From the NCBI GenBank assembly GCA_045613385.1, contig JAZLAW010000005.1:1-53798 (forward strand): 53,798 nucleotides of DNA. The letters are read 5' to 3'. The stretch is from SIG565 sp045613385. GTDB lineage: Bacteria > Bacillota > Clostridia > Oscillospirales > Acutalibacteraceae. Below the pieces are notes generated by a model. It was not told the origin of the DNA and searched no databases. It worked only from the letters and a program-made list of their open reading frames with translations. Position numbers and translations under genes: made by a program. Shown here in pieces: positions 41,858 through 49,373 of this stretch (its first letter is position 1; each line of letters begins with the position of its first letter).

Positions 41858-42445
41858 ATGGAAACTCATTACGAAAAATTATCTAATGATAACAAGCATT
41901 TGATTTCAGGGTTTTCTTGTGAGTCAAATACAGATGGTTTACCTGCTAATGCAAGAAGAAAAGTCAAAAAACATGACAAAGAAATAGAAACTTTTCTTAA
42001 ACGAGAGGCATTGGATGAACAAAATCTTTTCTTAAATACAACCCACTTACTTATTAGTGACACGAATGAGTTGGTGGGTTTTGTTTCGTTATGTAATGAT
42101 AGTCTATATTTGGCTGAAGATAGCAGAAACAAGTTCAAAACTATATACGCTTCTGTACCTGCTGTAAAGATCGCAAGGTTAGGTATAAATAGTAAGTATC
42201 ACGGTCAAGGATACGGCGAACAATTGTTAAAGTATTCGCTATTTAAATCAATACAAATGTGTGATATTAGTGGGGTATCTTTTATTACATTAGATTGTTA
42301 TAAACATAGAGAATCTTATTATGAAAAATTTGGGTTTTCTAAAACAGATGTGCAACCTAAAGAAAGACCATATGATACACCTATAAGTATGTGCAAACAT
42401 GTTTTTACTTGGTTAAAAGAATTAAGTCAAACCGATTCATTATAA
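41858..42445 (+). CDS. GNAT acetyltransferase, toxin-like
   Basis: A 195-residue protein with a GNAT core in the C-terminal two thirds: HLLISDTNELVGFVSLC, the acetyl-CoA loop KIARLGINSKYHGQGYGEQ, and the terminal strand-helix SFITLDCYKHRESYYEKFGF. This layout is shared with the TacT/AtaT-type toxins that acetylate aminoacyl-tRNA, paired with a small upstream antitoxin as here. It follows the 47-residue gene by 5 bp, with the ribosome binding site (AAGGA) inside that gene. The low GC of the pair differs from the housekeeping neighbours, consistent with transfer. Confidence 0.78.
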   Translation: METHYEKLSNDNKHLISGFSCESNTDGLPANARRKVKKHDKEIETFLKREALDEQNLFLNTTHLLISDTNELVGFVSLCNDSLYLAEDSRNKFKTIYASVPAVKIARLGINSKYHGQGYGEQLLKYSLFKSIQMCDISGVSFITLDCYKHRESYYEKFGFSKTDVQPKERPYDTPISMCKHVFTWLKELSQTDSL

Positions 42446-42615
42446 AATAGTAATATAACTTCTGTCATGTTACGGTTATTCTTGGTGCAAATTTGGTGCA
42501 ACATTTTATGAAACAACATAAACTTTCTGCAACGATATTCCATTTTGGCAAAACAAAACCGCACAATATAAACGATTTTCAACGATATTACACGATATAA
42601 ACGGTACACCGAAAA

Positions 42616-42689
42616 CTCAAAGAGAAAATCTGTATTATTTCAATGTATTCAAAAACCCCGAAACCATCACAGTTTTCGGGGTTTTCTTT
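42616..42689 (+). repeat. Right attachment-like direct repeat (attR)
   Basis: 74 bp matching 41097-41170 with two differences. It carries a copy of the rpsI terminator that also reads on the minus strand as a terminator for the PAP2 gene. Short TTGGTGCAA motifs lie on both sides. Confidence 0.85.
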
Positions 42690-42727
42690 TTACCTCAAAA
42701 TCTATCTTGGTGCAAACTTGGTGCTTT

Positions 42728-43375
42728 TTATCTTAAACCACAAACAAATCTATAACTATTTACAAGTCCGCCGCTTAACAACACACCTCCGATAATATCA
42801 GTGGCCCAATGCACGCCCGATAACAGACGACCCACAACCATATAAACAATAAACACCTTTATTATTAAAAGTACGCATTTTCTTAATTTTTCGTTTTTTA
42901 TTCTGTCTCGTAACTGCATTACCGCCGTCGGCATAACACACAACACTAAGAGTGTTGTTGATGATGGGTAGGATGCTTCCAAAAAACCGCTTATAAGTAC
43001 CGGTCTATAATTTATTACCACGCTTTCAAAGAAGAGATATACGGTAATTGTAGCGATATAAAAAAGACCGAGTATCAATATGCTATAATCCACTTTTAAT
43101 ATGTTTTTTCTTTTAATTAACTGTACAAAGCCCAACACCGCAAAGCCGAAACAAATAGCTACCGGTACCAGTCCCAACCAATCTGTCACCGTATAAAGCC
43201 ACATATGCACACCCGTAAGATTATGAAACCACTTATTAAATGCCGAAAAACCAACCACTGAGCCATTTGGCCCTATTGGCGCTAAATTAACTTTAAGCAA
43301 TAAAAAGGTCCATAAAACGAATAATTCTAAACATATAATGGTACTGCAAAGATTTTTAATATTTTGTTTTTTCAT
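42728..43375 (-). CDS. PAP2 superfamily membrane protein
   Basis: A 215-residue protein with about six transmembrane helices. PAP2 phosphatase motifs are partly present: motif 1 reads ESVVINYRP (Arg-Pro kept, Lys absent), motif 2 reads ASYPSSTT where PSGH is usual, so the catalytic-acid His is replaced by Thr, and motif 3 reads GRLLSGVHWATDIIGG with the nucleophile His and its Asp intact. It is probably a lipid phosphatase-fold protein of altered or weak activity. GGGGGATT precedes the ATG. It lies just outside the right repeat of the rpsI element, in convergent orientation. Confidence 0.8.
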   Translation of the reverse strand: MKKQNIKNLCSTIICLELFVLWTFLLLKVNLAPIGPNGSVVGFSAFNKWFHNLTGVHMWLYTVTDWLGLVPVAICFGFAVLGFVQLIKRKNILKVDYSILILGLFYIATITVYLFFESVVINYRPVLISGFLEASYPSSTTLLVLCVMPTAVMQLRDRIKNEKLRKCVLLIIKVFIVYMVVGRLLSGVHWATDIIGGVLLSGGLVNSYRFVCGLR

Positions 43376-43468
43376 AAATAATCCCCCGTTTCTTGCCCTT
43401 ACATCTTAATAGTTTAGATAAGATTTTACAAGAAACAGGGGGGCACATTTACGACACTTTGCGTAACA

Positions 43469-44071
43469 TTACTTTTTTATATATACTAAAACCTTAATTG
43501 CCAGAAAAACAAATAATAATATAGCGGCATATGGTTGCAAACTTAATACAAATAAAAGCACCGCCAATGCATTTAATAAAATCGATATTTTGCCTTTAAT
43601 TTTTATCCAAAAGTCATTATCACAGTTTTGAAAAGCAAGGGTTAAAACACCCCACAGTATAATTAAGGCGGTAATAATACAGTATAAAATCTTTAAATAA
43701 AGCGATACTGTAATTAAAGATAAAAGTGAAACGCCGCTTATTGTACTGCCTGTCCTTTCCGCAAAAAACGGCAGGAAAAACAGGATAAAGACCGAAATAT
43801 CAAGCAATCCAAAACTTAAATCTCTGAAACCGATTTTGCCCATCTTTTTTTCTTCTTGGGCAATGTTTAAAAGCTCTTCTCCCGACAAGAATTCGTCTAC
43901 CGTGACCGAGAAAAACTGTGCCAGATTTTTAAGCGAATCGATACTCGGATAACCTTTACCCGACTCCCACTTTGAAACCGCTGTACGCGATACATATAAT
44001 TTTTGCGCAAGTTCTTCCTGTGTCAGACCTTTTTGTTTTCTTAATTCTTGTAATTTTTCCTTAAATTCCAT
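43469..44071 (-). CDS. Membrane-bound XRE-family regulator
   Basis: A 200-residue protein. Residues 1-62 are a classic Cro/CI helix-turn-helix (LRKQKGLTQEELAQKLYVSR and AVSKWESGKGYPSIDSL). A short linker follows (LSGEELLNIAQEEKK), then four hydrophobic helices (about 88-105, 115-140, 145-165, 172-198). Such membrane-tethered XRE proteins are common in Clostridia and are thought to sense membrane or envelope stress. GGGAAG precedes the ATG. The target is unknown; the neighbouring lipoprotein and PAP2 genes are candidates. Confidence 0.85.
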   Translation of the reverse strand: MEFKEKLQELRKQKGLTQEELAQKLYVSRTAVSKWESGKGYPSIDSLKNLAQFFSVTVDEFLSGEELLNIAQEEKKMGKIGFRDLSFGLLDISVFILFFLPFFAERTGSTISGVSLLSLITVSLYLKILYCIITALIILWGVLTLAFQNCDNDFWIKIKGKISILLNALAVLLFVLSLQPYAAILLFVFLAIKVLVYIKK

Positions 44072-44128
44072 ATTGCACTCTTCCCTGAATGTGATAATCC
44101 CCGAAACCGTCTGGTTCCGGGGGCTTTA

Positions 44129-44620
44129 TTATTTTGCGACCGAAGAAAAGCCTTTATCGACTAATAATTTTTCTATTTTTTCATAATTATCAGATATTGC
44201 TATAACGAGCATATTGCCGTTCCTGTAAACAAGCCTTTTAGAGAGCTTTAAAAACTCTGACTCATCCACATTTCTGAAAGACTCTGTAGCAGAACTCATA
44301 CTTTTATTAATCTGCTCTATAGCACCGTTAATTTCTTCTTCGTTTTCAAAAATAAATGCGGCAGATACATCATAATTCTGGTCATCATCGTTGATGGACA
44401 CTGAAAGTTTTTTAATATTTTCTGCCGAAAAACCAAAATGCGCAGGTATGTCTTCCCGGCTAAGCTCGGTCCACACGATTGATTGGTCACAATAACCCTT
44501 AATTTGTTCAGTTATCTGTCTTGCGCTCACCGATTCAGTTTTTTTACTACAACCGCATACCGCCATAATGCATAAAATCACGCATAAAGCGACTATGCAG
44601 CATCTTTTTAATAATCCCAT
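44129..44620 (-). CDS. DUF4358-like lipoprotein
   Basis: 163 residues from the ATG at 44620 (GGGAG at good spacing). A signal peptide ends in the lipobox AVCGC, so the mature protein starts at a lipidated Cys at about residue 23. The remainder (about 60-160) follows the DUF4358 pattern: HFGFSAENIKKLSVSI, an acidic FENEEEINGAIEQI helix, and a terminal LVYRNGNMLVIAIS strand. The function of this family is unknown. An imperfect hairpin at about 44097-44122 may end transcription. Confidence 0.75.
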   Translation of the reverse strand: MGLLKRCCIVALCVILCIMAVCGCSKKTESVSARQITEQIKGYCDQSIVWTELSREDIPAHFGFSAENIKKLSVSINDDDQNYDVSAAFIFENEEEINGAIEQINKSMSSATESFRNVDESEFLKLSKRLVYRNGNMLVIAISDNYEKIEKLLVDKGFSSVAK

Positions 44621-44962
44621 ACAAACTCCCCATAATCTTTTAAATTGCATTACTCAGAATTTATATATATTATACTATATTTTGTCAATTTAGTAAATAT
44701 TTTTCGACAAAATAGAGAAATGTAAACATTAACCAATTTACATAATTTTATAATTCATATTATTTTTGCATATAAAAATATTAGGGTTATCCACCGAATT
44801 ATCCACATTTTTTAACGGTTTCAAGCCATTTGGAAGGTTAAATACCTCTGATTAGTGTATTAAACGGTGGATAACTTTAATAACTTATTTAGGTTATGGC
44901 AGTTTACATAATAACATTTTTGCATAGCAAAGGTTAAAATATTGTAACTATTTGTCGAATTT
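44621..44962. other. AT-rich 342-bp intergenic region with DnaA-box-like cluster
   Basis: No convincing ORF. Three 9-mers match the DnaA box: TTATCCACC at 44787-44795 and TTATCCACA (perfect) at 44799-44807 on the plus strand, and TTATCCACC at 44866-44874 on the minus strand. TTTTTGCATA occurs as a direct repeat on either side (44764-44773 and 44917-44926). TTCGACAAA-type sequences near 44703 and 44951 are inverted to each other. The region could be a DnaA-binding regulatory cluster. Confidence 0.55.
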
Positions 44963-45262
44963 TTACATCATTATATAGAGTAATGCGAACATTAAAATTT
45001 CATCGGTTGCATCACTTGTCAGCAATAAAAGTATACCCATAAGCAGACTTCTGTCAGCATCGATTTCCATATTTTTAAAGTTTATAAGTTCCAACAGATT
45101 TTTCCTTATGGGGATAGGGTTATTGTCTTTCTTCGGCGCCGAAATTTGAGCTACAGGCGTTTTTTGGTCAGATGATGAATTCGCACTTATTGCGGCTCTT
45201 CGTTGCATTTCACGCACCCTGTCTGCCGCTTGACGCAGTTCTTCAGCGGTAAAGCTATCCAT
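44963..45262 (-). CDS. Hypothetical protein with hydrophobic C-terminus, 99 residues
   Basis: Not recognised. A helical, charged N-terminal part (FTAEELRQAADRVREMQRRAA), a disordered Ser/Pro-rich middle, then a hydrophobic end (SLLMGILLLLTSDATDEILM) that could be one or two membrane-associated helices. GGGGTG precedes the ATG. It is last of three small co-directional genes downstream of the gap after rpsR. Its C-terminus suggests a membrane-attached or small assembly protein. Confidence 0.65.
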   Translation of the reverse strand: MDSFTAEELRQAADRVREMQRRAAISANSSSDQKTPVAQISAPKKDNNPIPIRKNLLELINFKNMEIDADRSLLMGILLLLTSDATDEILMFALLYIMM

Positions 45263-45280
45263 AAATTAATACACCCCGCT

Positions 45281-45598
45281 TCATAAATTAAACATACCGC
45301 TTTCTTGCAGAAAAGGCAGCATATCAATAACTCTGAGAATTTTAACGGCACGGTCAAGCCGCTCCTGTCTTTTCTCGCTTAAATGCGGCCGTAAAGCCAT
45401 AAGCAAACCTGTTCTACTGTCTGTCCCGCGACTTTTCATTTTTTGTATAAGCGGAACTATTTTCCCTATATCGATATCCGGTAACGCAGACGAGTTGCTT
45501 TCTTTTTCTCCCAGCACCGACTCGGCCATTTGCTTAATACGCGCCATCCCATCAGGGTCAGATAATAACTGCGATATCTTCTCGCTTAAATCATCCAT
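45281..45598 (-). CDS. Hypothetical helical protein, 105 residues
   Basis: Not recognised. Fully soluble and predicted helical (LSEKISQLLSDPDGMARIKQ, LRPHLSEKRQERLDRAVKIL), with no cysteines or membrane segments. GGGGGATAAAAATG gives a strong start overlapping the previous gene by 8 bp. Its opening helix is similar in character to the 76-residue neighbour (both speak of a repeated Ser-Asp-Pro helix cap), so the two may be distantly related or interact. Confidence 0.68.
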   Translation of the reverse strand: MDDLSEKISQLLSDPDGMARIKQMAESVLGEKESNSSALPDIDIGKIVPLIQKMKSRGTDSRTGLLMALRPHLSEKRQERLDRAVKILRVIDMLPFLQESGMFNL

Positions 45599-45821
45599 TT
45601 TTATCCCCCAGAAGTGCCTTTATTAACTGCCTTGCCGCAGGGGAAGACAGTATCTGCTCAGTTTTGCTTTTATCGCTTAAAATATTGTTTAATTTCTGTT
45701 GCTGCTCACCTGATAAGGATGCCACAATATCTTCTACGTTACCGTTTTTGATTTTTTCTTTGTCTATACCGTTTTTTGATAACTCCAGCAATATTTCATT
45801 CATATTTTTTGGATTATTCAA
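45591..45821 (-). CDS. Hypothetical helical protein, 76 residues, TTG start
   Basis: Not recognised. A small helical protein (MNEILLELSKNGIDKEKIKN, LSGEQQQKLNNILSDKSKTE). The TTG at 45821 is preferred because GGGGG lies 7 nt upstream; an ATG at 45803 has no ribosome binding site. It overlaps the 105-residue gene by 8 bp, indicating translational coupling. First of the three-gene set lying between the rpsR terminator and the DnaA-box region. Confidence 0.62.
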   Translation of the reverse strand: MNNPKNMNEILLELSKNGIDKEKIKNGNVEDIVASLSGEQQQKLNNILSDKSKTEQILSSPAARQLIKALLGDKNG

Positions 45822-45870
45822 ACCAATTCCCCCTGTTATTCATTTACTATTTTATATGAAAAACAGGGCA

Positions 45871-45898
45871 TAAAAATACCCCGACCTTTCGGTCGGGG
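45871..45898 (-). terminator. Intrinsic terminator of rpsF-ssb-rpsR
   Basis: On the minus strand, CCCCGACC-GAAA-GGTCGGGG: an 8-bp perfect GC stem with a GAAA tetraloop, then TATTTTTA. Confidence 0.95.
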
Positions 45899-45911
45899 TG
45901 TAATTTAATGA

Positions 45912-46151
45912 TTAATCATTAACATAAGGAATAAGAGCTACCTGACGGGCACGCTTGATAGCTGTTGTGAGTTCTCTCTGGTGTGCAGCGCAAGTGCCTG
46001 TAGCACGACGCGGTAAAATTTTAGCGCGTTCAGAAACGAACTTACGAAGACAAGCTATATCCTTATAATCGATAACTTCCACACGGTCAGCACAGAAATG
46101 ACAAACTTTTCTGCGCGGCTTTTGACGGCGGATTTTTTCATTCTTTTCCAT
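45912..46151 (-). CDS. rpsR: 30S ribosomal protein S18
   Basis: 79 residues with the S18 core IDYKDIACLRKFVSERAKILPRR split by family-typical positions, and TGTCAAHQRELTTAIKRAR. It has two N-terminal cysteines (CHFCADR) and further ones that could bind zinc, as in the C+ form of S18. It binds S6 in the platform of the small subunit. Last gene of rpsF-ssb-rpsR, with a GAGGCAGAAAT leader and a strong terminator after it. Confidence 0.97.
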   Translation of the reverse strand: MEKNEKIRRQKPRRKVCHFCADRVEVIDYKDIACLRKFVSERAKILPRRATGTCAAHQRELTTAIKRARQVALIPYVND

Positions 46152-46173
46152 TATTTCTGCCTCCTAATTCAAT

Positions 46174-46599
46174 TTAAAAGGGCAAATCATCGTCAGAGGT
46201 GTTCTCAATCTCGATAAACTCATTACCTGCAGCATTGCTGAAAGAAGGAGCTACATCTGTAGCGGCACCTGAAGAATCACGCTTTGATTCAACAAACTGA
46301 ACATTGTTAGCGATTACTTCAAATGCAGTTCTGTTTTTACCTGTGTCTTTATCAACATATCTGCGGGTCTGGATAGAACCCTCAATACCAATCATACTGC
46401 CTTTGCTGAAATATTTTGTAATAAATTCAGCGGTCTGACGCCAAGCAACGATATTAATAAAATCCGCCTGACTTTCTTCGCCTGCTTTATAGCGGCGGTT
46501 AACTGCAATAGAGAAAGATGTTACCGGTGTGTTGTTGCCGGTGTAGCGAAGTTCGGGGTCGGCAGTAAGTCTGCCGGTTAAAACAACTAAATTAAACAT
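46174..46599 (-). CDS. ssb: Single-stranded DNA-binding protein
   Basis: A 141-residue SSB: the OB-fold (about 1-105, NLVVLTGRLTADPELRYTGN, FINIVAWRQTAEFITKYF), a Ser/Ala/Asn-rich linker, and the acidic tip DDDLPF that recruits repair and replication proteins. Placed between rpsF and rpsR as in most Bacillota, 14 bp after rpsF and 22 bp before rpsR. Confidence 0.97.
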   Translation of the reverse strand: MFNLVVLTGRLTADPELRYTGNNTPVTSFSIAVNRRYKAGEESQADFINIVAWRQTAEFITKYFSKGSMIGIEGSIQTRRYVDKDTGKNRTAFEVIANNVQFVESKRDSSGAATDVAPSFSNAAGNEFIEIENTSDDDLPF

Positions 46600-46613
46600 T
46601 TAAACTTCCTCCG

Positions 46614-46898
46614 TTATTTTTTAATAACCATTACACGAAGAACGCCATCGGTAATACCTGCTACACGTTCAAGCTCTGCCGGGAATTCCGGAGCAGAAGT
46701 AAAGGTTGTGAAAACATAGTAACCATCGGTTTCGTAGTTGATCGGGTATGCAAGCTTGCGTTTACCCCAATCATCAACATTCTCAACGGTTCCGTTTTCA
46801 GCAATCAAAGCCTGGAATTTTTCTGTTAAAGCCTTAACTTCTTCATCACCGGCTTTTACAGAGAAAACCATAGCTACTTCATACTTATTTGTAACCAT
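46614..46898 (-). CDS. rpsF: 30S ribosomal protein S6
   Basis: 94 residues from the ATG at 46898, which follows AAGGAGGTG with 6-nt spacing; the longer open frame to 46979 has no start signal. S6 features: KYEVAMVFSVKAGDEEVKAL and WGKRKLAYPINYETDGYYV. It forms a dimer with S18. Leader length and a hairpin upstream leave room for S6-S18 autoregulation. Confidence 0.97.
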   Translation of the reverse strand: MVTNKYEVAMVFSVKAGDEEVKALTEKFQALIAENGTVENVDDWGKRKLAYPINYETDGYYVFTTFTSAPEFPAELERVAGITDGVLRVMVIKK

Positions 46899-46978
46899 TC
46901 GTTGCACCTCCTTATGGACTTTTGGCCTTATTTTTAAATAAGGCAAGGATTCTGGCGATATTAATCGACAGTACACCA

Positions 46979-47007
46979 ATTATAGCAGTAATTTCCCTTT
47001 AAGTCAA
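46979..47007 (-). promoter_or_regulatory. Promoter of rpsF-ssb-rpsR and its leader
   Basis: Minus strand: -35 TTGACT, 17-nt spacer ending in TGC, -10 TATAAT. The leader of about 74 nt contains the hairpin GCCTTATTT/AAATAAGGC (46925-46944), a candidate site for the S6:S18 feedback element. Confidence 0.8.
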
Positions 47008-47079
47008 GGTAAATTATGTCCATTTTATAAAAATATTTAAAAAATATAGGTATTTTTCAAATATTTTATTGCCAAAATA

Positions 47080-47108
47080 TTGATTTTGCATTAATGTAAT
47101 GTTATAAT
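47080..47108 (+). promoter_or_regulatory. Promoter of coaX
   Basis: -35 TTGATT, 17-nt spacer ending in TGT (extended -10), -10 TATAAT. Confidence 0.75.
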
Positions 47109-47142
47109 TTTTCTATTAATAAATATAAATGGTGGTGACTTA

Positions 47143-47907
47143 ATGCTTTTAGCGGTAGACATAGGTAATACCAACATTACTCTCGGCCTTTATGATGAAG
47201 AAATTTTACTTTTCACCGCGCGACTTTCAACCGATTCACGCCGTACTGCCGACCAGTATGCTATTGACATTAAAGACATTCTGTTTTTGCACGGTTGCCG
47301 TCACGAAACCATAGAAGATGCCGTTATCTGCTCGGTTGTGCCCTCTGTAGGTAAGGCTGTCAGCAGTGCTATATCTTTGCTCTGCCACATTGTGCCCGTG
47401 GTACTCGGACCAGGTGTTAAAACAGGCCTTAATATAAGAATAGATAATCCCGCGCAACTCGGCGCCGACTTGGTTGCGGGTGCGGTTGGTGCTTTACACG
47501 AATATACAATGCCCTGCGTCGTAATCGATATGGGAACCGCCACAACCATCACGGTGCTTGACCAGAACGGTGCCCTGCTTGGCGGCGCTATCGCAGCAGG
47601 TGTCGGACTCACACTTAAAGCGCTTACTGAAAACACTTCGCAGCTTCCTGCTGTGAGCATTGAGTCTCCGAATAAGGTAATCGGAACAAATACCGCGGAT
47701 TGTATGCGTTCTGGTCTTGTTTTTGGAACCGCGGCAATGCTTGACGGTATGATTGACCGCATCGAAGAGCAATTAGGACAGCCGGTAAATGTGGTGGCTA
47801 CAGGCGGCCTTTCACGTGAAATCGTCGGCCACTGTCAGAGAAATATTATTTATAATGAAAATCTTTTGCTTGACGGCTTAAGACTTATTTATGAAAAAAA
47901 TAATTAA
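47143..47907 (+). CDS. coaX: Type III pantothenate kinase
   Basis: A 254-residue ASKHA-fold kinase for the first step of coenzyme A synthesis, insensitive to CoA feedback unlike type I. Motifs are the phosphate-1 LAVDIGNTNITLGLY, the pantothenate-binding GADLVAGAVGA, the second phosphate loop VVIDMGTATTITVLD, and GGLSREIV near the C-terminus. GGTGGTG precedes the ATG. It is monocistronic or read into gdhA 55 bp later. Confidence 0.96.
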   Translation: MLLAVDIGNTNITLGLYDEEILLFTARLSTDSRRTADQYAIDIKDILFLHGCRHETIEDAVICSVVPSVGKAVSSAISLLCHIVPVVLGPGVKTGLNIRIDNPAQLGADLVAGAVGALHEYTMPCVVIDMGTATTITVLDQNGALLGGAIAAGVGLTLKALTENTSQLPAVSIESPNKVIGTNTADCMRSGLVFGTAAMLDGMIDRIEEQLGQPVNVVATGGLSREIVGHCQRNIIYNENLLLDGLRLIYEKNN

Positions 47908-47962
47908 TTAGGTATTTTCTTGTGTTAATCAAGTTAATCAATATATTTTTGGAGGAATTAAA

Positions 47963-49315
47963 ATGTTTAAAAGCGAATATTTGTCAAGAGTTTATGACAC
48001 CGTTTGCAAACGTAATCCTGGGGAAACTGAATTTTTACAGGCGGTTAAGGAAGTTCTTACATCCTTAGAGCCCATTGTTGCAGCTAACCCGAAAATCGAA
48101 GCCAACGGCATTGTTGAGCGTATGGTTGAACCGGAACGTATGATTACATTCCGCGTTTCTTGGGTTGATGATAACGGTCAAGTACAGGTCAACCGCGGTT
48201 ACCGTGTACAGTTCAACTCTGCTATCGGTCCGTACAAGGGCGGTCTTCGTTTCCACCCGACAGTTAATGCATCTATCATTAAGTTCTTAGGTTTTGAACA
48301 AACCTTTAAAAACAGTCTTACCGGTCTTCCTATGGGCGGCGGTAAGGGTGGTTCCGACTTTGACCCACGCGGCAAGTCCGATGGAGAAGTTATGCGCTTC
48401 TGCCAGAGCTTTATGACAGAACTCAGTAAACACATCGGCGCAGACACCGACGTTCCTGCAGGTGACCTTGGTGTTGGTGCACGTGAAATCGGTTATCTCT
48501 ATGGCCAGTATAAGAGACTTCGCAATGAATTTACAGGCGTTCTCACAGGTAAGGGTATCTCCTACGGCGGTTCACTTATCCGTCCTGAAGCTACAGGTTT
48601 CGGTGCCGTTTACTATGTTGAAGAAATGCTTAAATCTTTCGGCGATGATATAAAGGGTAAAACATTTGCAGTATCCGGCTTTGGTAACGTTGCTTGGGGT
48701 ACAGTTAAGAAAATCACAGAACTCGGCGGTAAGGTTATTACCATTTCCGGTCCTGACGGTTACATATATGATGAAAGCGGCGTAAACACAGAAGAAAAAA
48801 TCAACTTTATGCTTGAAATGCGTTCTTCCGGTCACGATATGGTTAAGGATTATGCAGACAAGTTCGGTGTTCCTTACTTCCCGGGTGAAAAACCGTGGGG
48901 TGTTAAAGCAGATATTATTATGCCTTGCGCTACACAGAACGAAGTTGGTGTTGCTGAAGCAGAAAAAATTGTTGCTAACGGCGTTAAATACTATGTTGAA
49001 GTTTCCAACATGCCCACAACTAACGAAGCAGTTGAACTTCTTAAGAAAAACGGCGTAATCGTTGCTCCTTCAAAGGCTGTTAATGCAGGTGGTGTTTCGG
49101 TTTCAGGTCTTGAAATGAGCCAGAACTCAATGCGCTACGGTTGGACCGAAGAAGAAGTTGATGATAAATTACATCAGATTATGAAGAATATTTACAAAAA
49201 CTCATTCGATGCCGCTAAGAAGTACGGTATGGATGGTGACCTTGTTGCAGGTGCTAACATCGCAGGTTTCGAAAAGGTTTGCGATGCTATGATCGCTCAG
49301 GGTGTTGCATATTAA
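47963..49315 (+). CDS. gdhA: NADP-type glutamate dehydrogenase
   Basis: A 450-residue hexameric class I GDH that interconverts 2-oxoglutarate plus ammonium and glutamate. Substrate motifs are GGLRFHPTVN and the catalytic-Lys loop LPMGGGKGGSDFDP; the dinucleotide fold has VSGFGNVAWG. Length and the PTGFGAVYY-like segment (EATGFGAVYYVEEML) fit the biosynthetic NADP branch, but cofactor choice is inferred. GGAGG precedes the ATG. A strong terminator follows. It is an abundant gene type in gut Clostridia. Confidence 0.95.
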   Translation: MFKSEYLSRVYDTVCKRNPGETEFLQAVKEVLTSLEPIVAANPKIEANGIVERMVEPERMITFRVSWVDDNGQVQVNRGYRVQFNSAIGPYKGGLRFHPTVNASIIKFLGFEQTFKNSLTGLPMGGGKGGSDFDPRGKSDGEVMRFCQSFMTELSKHIGADTDVPAGDLGVGAREIGYLYGQYKRLRNEFTGVLTGKGISYGGSLIRPEATGFGAVYYVEEMLKSFGDDIKGKTFAVSGFGNVAWGTVKKITELGGKVITISGPDGYIYDESGVNTEEKINFMLEMRSSGHDMVKDYADKFGVPYFPGEKPWGVKADIIMPCATQNEVGVAEAEKIVANGVKYYVEVSNMPTTNEAVELLKKNGVIVAPSKAVNAGGVSVSGLEMSQNSMRYGWTEEEVDDKLHQIMKNIYKNSFDAAKKYGMDGDLVAGANIAGFEKVCDAMIAQGVAY

Positions 49316-49332
49316 TAGCAAACAATAATTAA

Positions 49333-49365
49333 CCCCCCGTTCGAAAGAACGGGGGTTCTTTTTAT
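49333..49365 (+). terminator. Intrinsic terminator of gdhA
   Basis: Stem CCCCCGTTC/GAACGGGGG with a GAAA tetraloop (an extra C is bulged), then TTCTTTTT. Confidence 0.93.
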
Positions 49366-49373
49366 TTAAAAAA

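Larger units (their letters stand above)
41097..42689 (+). mobile_element. Degenerate integrative element at the 3' end of rpsI
   Basis: A region of about 1.5 kb flanked by 74-bp direct repeats (two mismatches). The left copy begins inside the last codons of rpsI, and both copies include the rpsI terminator. Inside are a C-terminal fragment of a tyrosine recombinase beside the left end, a promoter, and a two-gene GNAT/antitoxin-like pair. The 3' ends of ribosomal protein genes, including rpsI, are known attachment sites for integrative conjugative elements in Gram-positives. Transfer genes and a full integrase are absent, so this is a remnant or minimal derivative. Confidence 0.8.

Noticed and set aside
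44621..44962. Chromosomal replication origin
   Set aside because: Three DnaA boxes are suggestive, but dnaA, dnaN and rpmH are absent, gene orientation does not switch at this point, and GC skew was not computed.
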